Both the position numbers and the translations under genes were made by a program. From Hydrogenophaga sp. (lineage in GTDB: Bacteria > Pseudomonadota > Gammaproteobacteria > Burkholderiales > Burkholderiaceae_C), in contig JAABQK010000002.1 of assembly GCA_011391495.1 (NCBI GenBank), forward strand, positions 124,001 through 188,000: a DNA stretch of 64,000 nt, written 5' to 3'. The notes below the pieces were generated by a model that made no database searches, was not told the DNA's origin, and was given only the letters and a program-made list of their open reading frames with translations. Below are positions 1-7,300 of the stretch, one piece after another. How positions within the stretch are numbered: position 1 is the stretch's first letter; each line of letters starts with the position of its first letter.

Positions 1-27
1 CATCTGTTCCGGCCACATCCTTATTAG

Positions 28-48
28 GGTAAGTACCAGGTAAGTACC
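28..48 (+). promoter_or_regulatory. Tandem GGTAAGTACC repeat upstream of yjcH-actP
   Basis: Two perfect 10-bp copies of GGTAAGTACC start 11 bp apart (28-37 and 39-48), about 43 bp before the yjcH start codon. One-helical-turn direct repeats are typical of activator sites. Acetate-scavenging genes in other Proteobacteria are controlled by the CrbS/CrbR two-component system; assigning this repeat to CrbR is inference only. Confidence 0.4.
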
Positions 49-90
49 GAGACCTACGCTGCACCTGTCTTAATCACAACAGGAGACGTC

Positions 91-399
91 ATGCAAGACG
101 ATCTGGTCCAGCGCATTCTGAGCAACCCTCAGTACCACGAACTGAAGGCGAAGCGGTCCCGCTTCGGATGGTGGCTCACCCTGGCCATGATGGTCGTGTA
201 CTACGGCTTCATCATGCTGGTGGCCTTCAACAAGGAGTTTCTGTCGCAGAAACTGGGTGACGGCGTCATGACGGTCGGCATCCCTATCGGCTTTGGCGTG
301 ATCCTGTTCACCATCGTCATCACGGCCATCTACGTGAAGCGGGCCAACACCGAGTTCGACGACCTGTCCAACGCCGTCACCAAGGCGGCCTTCAAATGA
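91..399 (+). CDS. yjcH: DUF485 inner-membrane protein YjcH
   Basis: A 102-residue protein with two membrane helices (about residues 26-46 and 60-82) and a charged C-terminus, matching DUF485/YjcH proteins that accompany the acetate permease ActP. The ATG follows an AGGAG ribosome site (aacaggagacgtc). The stop overlaps the actP start by 4 nt (ATGA), so the two are translationally coupled. YjcH is thought to assist ActP-dependent uptake, but its biochemical role is not settled. Confidence 0.9.
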   Translation: MQDDLVQRILSNPQYHELKAKRSRFGWWLTLAMMVVYYGFIMLVAFNKEFLSQKLGDGVMTVGIPIGFGVILFTIVITAIYVKRANTEFDDLSNAVTKAAFK

Positions 400-2123
400 A
401 CCACCTCCACACCACCACCCGCCGCGTCCTCACGCTGCTCGCCCTGTTCGGCGTTTCCGCGGTCGCATGGGCCGCGGGTGCAGACCTCGGCCAGGCCGAG
501 AAGCAGCCCACGAACTGGACCGCCATCGGCATGTTCGGCCTGTTCGTCGTCGGCACGCTGTTCATCACCAAATGGGCCGCCGCCAAGACCAAGTCGGCAT
601 CGGACTTCTACACCGCTGGCGGTGGCATCACAGGCTTTCAGAACGGTCTGGCGATCGCGGGTGACTACATGTCGGCCGCGTCCTTCCTGGGCATTTCCGC
701 CGCGGTGATGGCCAGCGGCTTCGACGGCCTGATCTACTCCATCGGTTTTCTGGTCGGCTGGCCGGTCATCACCTTCCTGATGGCCGAGCGCCTGCGCAAC
801 CTGGGCAAGTTCACCTTCGCCGACGTGGCGGCCTTCCGCTTCAACCAGACACCGATCCGCATCTTCGCGGCCTCGGGCACGCTGGTGGTGGTGGCGTTCT
901 ACCTGATCGCGCAGATGGTCGGTGCGGGCCAGCTCATCAAGCTGCTCTTTGGCCTGGAGTACTACATCGCCGTGATCATCGTCGGTGCGCTGATGATGGT
1001 CTATGTGCTGTTCGGCGGCATGACGGCCACCACCTGGGTGCAGATCATCAAGGCCTGCCTGCTGCTGGGTGGCGCCTCGTTCATGGCGCTGTCGGTGCTG
1101 TGGCACTTCGGCTTCAGTCCCGAAGCGATGTTCGCCGGCGCGGTGCAGATCAAGACCGACCTGGCGCTGAAAGACGGCAAGATCGCCGAGGCGGCCACGG
1201 CGGCCGGACAGTCCATCATGGGCCCGGGCAACTTCGTGAAGGACCCGATCTCTGCCATCAGCTTCGGCATGGCACTGATGTTCGGTACCGCCGGTCTGCC
1301 CCACATCCTGATGCGTTTCTTCACCGTGCCCAGCGCCAAGGAAGCGCGCAAGTCGGTGATGTGGGCCACCGGCTGGATCGGCTATTTCTACCTGCTGACC
1401 TTCATCATCGGCTTCGGCGCCATCACCTTCGTGCTGACCAACCCGGACTTCCTGGACGCCAAGGGCGGCCTGCTGGGCGGCAACAACATGGCGGCGGTGC
1501 ACCTGGCCAACGCCGTGGGCGGCAACGTGTTCCTGGGCTTCATCTCGGCGGTGGCCTTTGCCACCATCCTCGCGGTGGTGGCCGGCCTCACCTTGTCCGG
1601 GGCCTCGGCCGTTTCACACGATCTGTACGCCACCGTGATCAAGAAGGGCAAGGCCGACAGCGCGTCGGAACTGCGCGTCTCGAAGATCACGACCATCGGC
1701 CTGGGCATCGTGGCCGTGGTGCTCGGCATCGCCTTCGAGAAGCAAAACATTGCTTTCATGGTGTCGCTGGCATTCGCCATCGCCGCCTCGGCCAACTTCC
1801 CGGTGCTGTTCATGAGCGTGCTGTGGAAAGACTGCACGACCAAGGGCGCGGTCATCGGCGGTTTCCTGGGCCTGATCTCCTCCGTGGTGCTGACCGTGGT
1901 CTCGCCCTCGGTCTGGGAAGTCACGCTGGGCAACCCCAAGGGTTCGGCCCTGTTCCCGTACACCTCGCCGGCCCTGTTCTCCATGACGATCGGCTTCGTG
2001 GGCATCTGGCTGTTCTCCATTCTCGACAACAGCGCACGCGCCAAGGTGGATCGCGCCGGGTTCCAGGCGCAGCAGGTGCGCTCGGAAACGGGTATCGGCG
2101 CATCGGGCGCTTCGGGACACTGA
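396..2123 (+). CDS. actP: Cation/acetate symporter ActP
   Basis: A 575-residue sodium:solute symporter (SSS family) that imports acetate and other short monocarboxylates with a cation. The N-terminus looks like a cleavable signal (VSAVAWA about residues 21-27), as in E. coli ActP, followed by about 13 hydrophobic segments. The segment [20 protein letters not shown] and the core [14 protein letters not shown] are hallmarks of the ActP branch. It is coupled to yjcH by a 4-nt overlap and ends before a strong terminator. Scavenged acetate would normally feed acetyl-CoA synthetase, which is not in this window. Confidence 0.95.
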   Translation: MNHLHTTTRRVLTLLALFGVSAVAWAAGADLGQAEKQPTNWTAIGMFGLFVVGTLFITKWAAAKTKSASDFYTAGGGITGFQNGLAIAGDYMSAASFLGISAAVMASGFDGLIYSIGFLVGWPVITFLMAERLRNLGKFTFADVAAFRFNQTPIRIFAASGTLVVVAFYLIAQMVGAGQLIKLLFGLEYYIAVIIVGALMMVYVLFGGMTATTWVQIIKACLLLGGASFMALSVLWHFGFSPEAMFAGAVQIKTDLALKDGKIAEAATAAGQSIMGPGNFVKDPISAISFGMALMFGTAGLPHILMRFFTVPSAKEARKSVMWATGWIGYFYLLTFIIGFGAITFVLTNPDFLDAKGGLLGGNNMAAVHLANAVGGNVFLGFISAVAFATILAVVAGLTLSGASAVSHDLYATVIKKGKADSASELRVSKITTIGLGIVAVVLGIAFEKQNIAFMVSLAFAIAASANFPVLFMSVLWKDCTTKGAVIGGFLGLISSVVLTVVSPSVWEVTLGNPKGSALFPYTSPALFSMTIGFVGIWLFSILDNSARAKVDRAGFQAQQVRSETGIGASGASGH

Positions 2124-2176
2124 TCCCGGACCTTGCGGCCACGACACCACCTCCGGGTGGGCGTGGCCCGCCTCTC

Positions 2177-2214
2177 AAGGGGTGCAGGCCAATGGCCTGC
2201 ACCCCTTTCTGTTT
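2177..2214 (+). terminator. Rho-independent terminator after actP
   Basis: A perfect 14-bp inverted repeat (2177-2190 with 2194-2207, AAGGGGTGCAGGCC and complement) with a 3-nt loop, followed by tctgtttt. It separates acetate uptake from the next operon. Confidence 0.9.
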
Positions 2215-2336
2215 TGTAGCCACCGAGCGACCCTTCACGCAGGTAACGACATTTGATTACATCTTGCCATTTGCGCCCTGCCACCGATGCGCCCAGAATT
2301 TGTCACGAAATGCACAGGACGCAAGGTCCAGACTAG

Positions 2337-2351
2337 GGAGGACTCCATGGC
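2337..2351 (+). promoter_or_regulatory. Ribosome-binding site fixing the caspase-like gene start
   Basis: GGAGGACTCCATGGC puts a near-ideal Shine-Dalgarno sequence at the ATG of the caspase-like gene. The identical 15-mer occurs at the start of the metallopeptidase gene (11122-11136), the last gene of the same block. Confidence 0.75.
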
Positions 2352-3252
2352 AAGCAAGGCAACGGTCACGACGCAGAAAAAGGCCCAGGCCCACTCGCTG
2401 CACATCGGGCTCAATGAAGTCAGCGCCGCAGCCTATGCCGGCTGGACCGGTCCACTGGCCGCCTGCGAGTTCGACGCCCACGACATGGCCGCCATTGCCG
2501 GACTCCAGGGCATGAAGAGCACGCTGCTGCTCACCAAAAAGGGCACCCGTGCCAACGTGCTGTCCGCGATCCGGCGCTCGGCCAAGGCACTGGCGCCGGG
2601 CGACCTCTTCTTCCTGAGCTACTCCGGCCACGGTGGCCAGGTGCCCGATGTGAGCGGCGAGGAGGCCGACAAGCTGGATGAGACCTGGTGCCTGTTTGAC
2701 GGCCAGCTGATCGACGACGAGCTGTACTTCGAACTCAGCAGGTTCAAGGCCGGCGTGCGCATCCTCGTGCTGTCCGACAGTTGCCACAGCGGCAGCGTGG
2801 TGCGCGCGGCACGCCCGGCACCCGGCACGCCCGAGCAGCGTCCCAAGATCATGCCGCCCGCGGTGGGCATGCGCGTCTACACCGCGCACAAGGCCTTCTA
2901 CGACAAGCTGCAGCAGGAGGTGGCCAAGGCCGCCGGGGGAACGGTGAGCGACCCGGACACCGCGCTGGCCCAGGTCGCCGTGAGCGGCCGATTGACCGCC
3001 ATCGTCAAGCAATTCCAGCCCTCGGTGGTCCTGGTCTCGGGTTGCCAGGACAACCAGTTCTCCATGGACGGCAACCACAACGGTGCCTTCACCGAGCAGG
3101 TGCTGCAGGTCTGGAACAACGGTGGCTTCAAGGGCAACCACGCCGTCTTCCACGCCAAGGTGCGCGCCGGGCTGCCGCCCACGCAATCGCCCAACCTGTT
3201 CACGCTGGGCCCGGCTGCGGCCTTTCTCAAGCAGACCCCGTTCACGATCTGA
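2347..3252 (+). CDS. Caspase-like (C14/metacaspase-type) peptidase
   Basis: A 301-residue protein with the C14 fold signature. The catalytic His95 lies in [11 protein letters not shown] and the catalytic Cys146 in [20 protein letters not shown] and [11 protein letters not shown] follow the metacaspase pattern. It has no signal peptide or membrane segment, so it should be cytoplasmic. The start at 2347 is chosen for its strong ribosome site; an in-frame ATG at 2287 has none. It is the first gene of a five-gene same-strand block (gap to the next gene 59 nt). Family knowledge: bacterial caspase-like proteases act as executioners or processing enzymes in abortive-infection systems. The role here is inferred from its CHAT and TIR neighbours. 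Confidence 0.88.
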   Translation: MASKATVTTQKKAQAHSLHIGLNEVSAAAYAGWTGPLAACEFDAHDMAAIAGLQGMKSTLLLTKKGTRANVLSAIRRSAKALAPGDLFFLSYSGHGGQVPDVSGEEADKLDETWCLFDGQLIDDELYFELSRFKAGVRILVLSDSCHSGSVVRAARPAPGTPEQRPKIMPPAVGMRVYTAHKAFYDKLQQEVAKAAGGTVSDPDTALAQVAVSGRLTAIVKQFQPSVVLVSGCQDNQFSMDGNHNGAFTEQVLQVWNNGGFKGNHAVFHAKVRAGLPPTQSPNLFTLGPAAAFLKQTPFTI

Positions 3253-3311
3253 GGGCACAACGCCCACCGCTGTCGCTTCGTCTGTCGCTTCGTGTTTGTC
3301 AGGAGGCTCCC

Positions 3312-4295
3312 ATGCTGAGCATCAAGAACCACCGGCTCATGGGCGACGGCGTCAGCTTCCGGCAGACGCCGAACGTGGGGGGCGCGCTGACACCGCGCTT
3401 CGTGGTCCTGCACTACACCGCCGGGCGCAACGCGGAGAGTTCGGTGGAATCCCTCTGCACCAAGAAACCGCAGGGCAATGCCTCGGCGCACATCGTGCTC
3501 GGGCGCGACGGCCGCATCGTGCAGCTGGCCGCGTTCAACAGCGTCACCTGGCACGCCGGTGTGAGCCAGTGGAACGGCATCAACGGACTGAATCCTCTTT
3601 CCATCGGCATCGAGATGGACAACGCGGGCCTGCTGCACCGCGAGGGCGACCACTTCGCGTCGTGGTTCGGCAAGACCTACCCCGACAACGAGGTGCTGCT
3701 CGCGGCCCACCGCCACGGTGGTGGAACCCAGCCCTGGCACACCTTCACGGAGCGGCAGATCGAACGCGCGCTGGAGCTTTGCGAATTGCTGGTGGCACAC
3801 TACCGGCTGGAAGACGTGCTGGGCCACGAAGACATTGCCCGCGGTCGCAAGTCCGACCCGGGCCCGGCGTTCCCGCTCGCCGCCGTGCGCAGCCGCGCCG
3901 TGGGCCGCGGCGCCGACGTGATGCCGCGCCTGCTGGTCAACGCCACGACCTTGAACATCCGCAGCGGCCCCGGTGCCGAATACCCCACCGTGGCCCCGTC
4001 CTTGAAGCGCGGCGCCGAACTGATCCTGCTCGAACCGCAAGACCGCTGGAGCCGCGTGGCCGTGGTCGGCGTCACCGATCTGGAAGGCTGGGTCTGCAAC
4101 GACTTCATCACCCGCCTGCCCGCCAGCCGCAGCGGGCCCGAGGTGCTCTCGCGCTCTCAGCGCAGCACGGGGCCTGCGCCGGCGGCCCGCAAACGCGCGG
4201 CACCGGCCAAAAAGGCAGCTGCGAAAAAGGTGGCTGCCAAGAAGCCTGCGGCCAAACCCCGCACCCCTGCGCGCACAACCCGCAGCACAGGCTGA
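3312..4295 (+). CDS. N-acetylmuramoyl-L-alanine amidase with SH3 domain and Lys/Ala-rich tail
   Basis: A 327-residue AmpD/Amidase_2-type zinc amidase that should cut the amide bond between MurNAc and the stem peptide. Likely zinc ligands are His34 (VVLHYTAGR), His172 and Asp182 (GHEDIARGRKSDPGPAF), matching the AmpD triad. A bacterial SH3 domain follows (about residues 207-272, TTLNIRSGPGAEYPTV). The C-terminus (about 290-327) is a histone-H1-like Lys/Ala/Pro tail. No signal peptide is visible, which is unusual for a wall hydrolase with SH3. The start follows aggaggctccc. Gaps of 59 nt on both sides suggest co-transcription. It could be a recycling enzyme, but the SH3 and tail argue for an effector or lytic role. 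Confidence 0.87.
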   Translation: MLSIKNHRLMGDGVSFRQTPNVGGALTPRFVVLHYTAGRNAESSVESLCTKKPQGNASAHIVLGRDGRIVQLAAFNSVTWHAGVSQWNGINGLNPLSIGIEMDNAGLLHREGDHFASWFGKTYPDNEVLLAAHRHGGGTQPWHTFTERQIERALELCELLVAHYRLEDVLGHEDIARGRKSDPGPAFPLAAVRSRAVGRGADVMPRLLVNATTLNIRSGPGAEYPTVAPSLKRGAELILLEPQDRWSRVAVVGVTDLEGWVCNDFITRLPASRSGPEVLSRSQRSTGPAPAARKRAAPAKKAAAKKVAAKKPAAKPRTPARTTRSTG

Positions 4296-4354
4296 GCGCT
4301 CCGCGCCAGCACCCACCCCGCGCCCGGCGGCGCACCGACGCAGAAAGTTGAACC

Positions 4355-7300
4355 ATGGACAACACCCCCTCTGCGAAGGCCATCACCTTCAGCGTTCGCG
4401 GCCAGTCGCTGCCGGTGGCGTCCGCCTTGCGTGGCGGCCCCGCTTCGGCCGCGTCCACCAGCGGTTTTGGCGGACGCGGCCAGACCACGCAGAAGGTACA
4501 GGTCGGTGCGCGCCGCAGCAGCGGCAACGACACCGTGCGCCTGACCGCCCGCCCGGGGCTGGACGCGGTGGTGCTGCACATCGTCAACGGCCCCTCGCTG
4601 ATGCTGCACCCCGAAACCGCGCGCGACCTGATGCTGGCGCAGACGGGCCTCACGCGCAGCGCCACACGATCGGCCAGGAGCGTCGGCAATGGTCCGGCCG
4701 AAGTTGAAATACCGGCGCAACTGGTCTGGCAGGGGCTGGAGCAAGCCGGTGGCGCCGGTGCCACGCGCAGCGCATCGCGTGGGCGGCTGGGCCAGGTGCT
4801 GCTCTCGGGCATCGAGATCGTGACCGGCCTGCTGACCGAACCGGCCGCCAAGCTCACCGCCAGCAAGATCGGAGCGCGCGTCGATGGCCAAGTGGACGCC
4901 GGCGTCTACCGACTCAACGCCGACGCTTTCGGCGCGCCGCTCAAGGGCAGCGGCCAGAAGCTCGACCGCATCCCGGGCGCGGCCGCCGCTGGCGACCCGA
5001 TGCTGGTGCTGCTGCACGGCACGTTCTCGGAAACCCACGGCACCTTCGGCAAGCTGTGGCAGCAGCACCCGCAGAAGGTGCGCGAGCTGTTCGCGCACTA
5101 CGGCGGCCGCGTCTACGGGTTGGACCACGCCACCCTCACCGTGAGCCCGATTCACAACGCGCTGCTGCTCGCGCGCGCCCTGCCCGACGGCTCGCGCGTG
5201 CACCTGCTCACGCATTCGCGTGGCGGTCTGGTGGCCGAGGTGCTGGCGCGCGTGTGCGCCCAGCCGCAGCTGGACGCGGCCTCGCTCGCTGCCTTCAAAG
5301 ACCCGACCTACAAAGCGCAATACCAGGCGCTGCGCGACCTGGCCGCCGAGCTCCAGGGGCGCGACATCCGCATCGAACGGATGGTGCGCGTGGCCTGCCC
5401 GGCCCGCGGCACGCTGCTCGCTTCCAGGCGGCTGGACGCCTATGTGTCGGTGCTGAAGTGGTCGCTTGAACTGGCGGGCATCCCGGTGGCACCCACCCTG
5501 CTCGATTTCATCGGCGAAGTGGCGAGCCAACGCACCGACCCTGCCCTGCTGCCCGGCCTGGAAGCCATGACCCCCGAAAGCCCGCTGGTGCAGTGGCTGC
5601 ACAGCACCGATGCGCCCCTGCCCGGTCAGCTGCGCGTGGTGGCTGGCGACATTGAGGGCGACTCGGTGATGTCCTGGGTCAAGACCCTGCTGGCCGACGC
5701 CTTCTACTGGACCGACAACGACCTCGTGGTGCAGACGCGCTCCATGTACGGCGGCGGTCCGCGCGCGCCCGTGGGCGGGCACGCGGCGGCGAGCTTCCTG
5801 CTGGACCAGGGCGGCAAGGTCACGCACTTTGCCTATTTCAGCAATCCTCGCACCGCCGAAGCCGTGTGCAACGGCCTCACGCAAGACACGCCTGCGGGCT
5901 TCCGCCCCATCGGCCCGATGTCCTGGGCCGGCAGCTCCAGCGATGGACTGCGCGGCGTACCCCGCTCGGCCGATACCCGGCCCGCCTCCAGCCGCCCGGC
6001 GGTGGTCCTGCTGCCGGGCATCCTGGGCAGCCACCTGAGCGTGGACGGCAAGCGGGTCTGGCTGAGCATGCGCATCCTCGGCGGCCTCGGCCGGCTCGCC
6101 TACCGCGAAGGCGCGAGCAACATCCAGCCCGACGGTGCCATGGGCCGCAGCTACGACGACCTGGCCGACTTCCTCTCGGCCACGCACGAGGTGATCGAGT
6201 TTTCGTTCGACTGGCGCCGCCCCATCGAAGAGGAGGCGCGGCGCCTCGCCGAGGTGCTGGACCAGGCCCTGGCCGCACGCGACGCCACCGGTCAGCCTGT
6301 GCACCTGCTCGCACACTCCATGGGCGGGCTGGTCGCGCGCACCGTGCAGCTGGAGCGGCCCGAGGTCTGGCAGCGCTGGCTGCAGCGGCCGGGCTCGCGC
6401 ATGCTGATGCTGGGCACTCCCAACGCCGGCTCGTTCGCCCCCATGCAGGTGCTCTCGGGCGACGACAGCTTCGGCAACGCGCTCGCTGCCTTCGGCCTGC
6501 CGTTCCAGGACCACCAGGCACGCCAGCTCATGGCCGACATGCCGGGCTTCATCCAGCTGCAGGCGGGCCTGCTCGACGAAGCGCTCGGTCTGCAACAGCG
6601 CCAGCGCTGGCAAGCGCTGGCCGAGCAGGACGCGAAGATGGTGGAAGAAGCCAACTGGTGGCACAACGGCGAGAGCCAGCGCAATGTCTACCGCTGGGGT
6701 GTGCCACCGCAGGCCGTGCTCGACCAGGCCATTGCCCTGCGCCGGCGCCTCGACCAGCAGCGCGCCGAGGCCCTGCCCCAGTTCAGCGACCGCCTGCTGC
6801 TGGTGGTGGGCCGGGCGCGCTTCACGCCCGCGAGTTTCGAACTCAACGCACAGGAAGGCCTGTTCTACCTCGACGCACCCGACGATGGCGATGGTCGCGT
6901 GACGCGCGAGAGCGCCCAGTTACCCGGCGTGAAAACCTGGAAGGTGGACTGCGAGCACGGCGATCTGGCCGACGCCAAAGATGCCTTCGAGGCCTACCGC
7001 GAACTGCTCACCCACGGCGACACCGAGCGCCTGCCGCCACTGCTGGCCACGCGCGGTGTACCGGTCGCTGCGGCGCTGGTGCGCAGCCGACCGTCGCGCC
7101 AGCGCAGCACGGGCCTGCAACCGCCGGTCGAACTCAGCGACGTGTTTCACCTGGAGCAGGCCGAAGCCCAACCCGCCCGCGCACCGCGCAGCACCCTGCG
7201 CGTGAGCGTGCACAACGGCAACCTCAAGTTCGTCAGCAACACGCTCATGGTGGGCCACTACGGCGCCTCCACCCTCACCGGCACCGAAGCGGTGGTGGAC

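Noticed and set aside
330..1502. Long minus-strand frame opposite actP
   Set aside because: His/Gln/Arg-rich shadow typical of GC-rich DNA; the plus-strand frame is a clear conserved transporter.
3312..4295. Phage endolysin
   Set aside because: No holin, spanin or structural genes nearby; the tail and SH3 arrangement and operon context differ from lysis cassettes.
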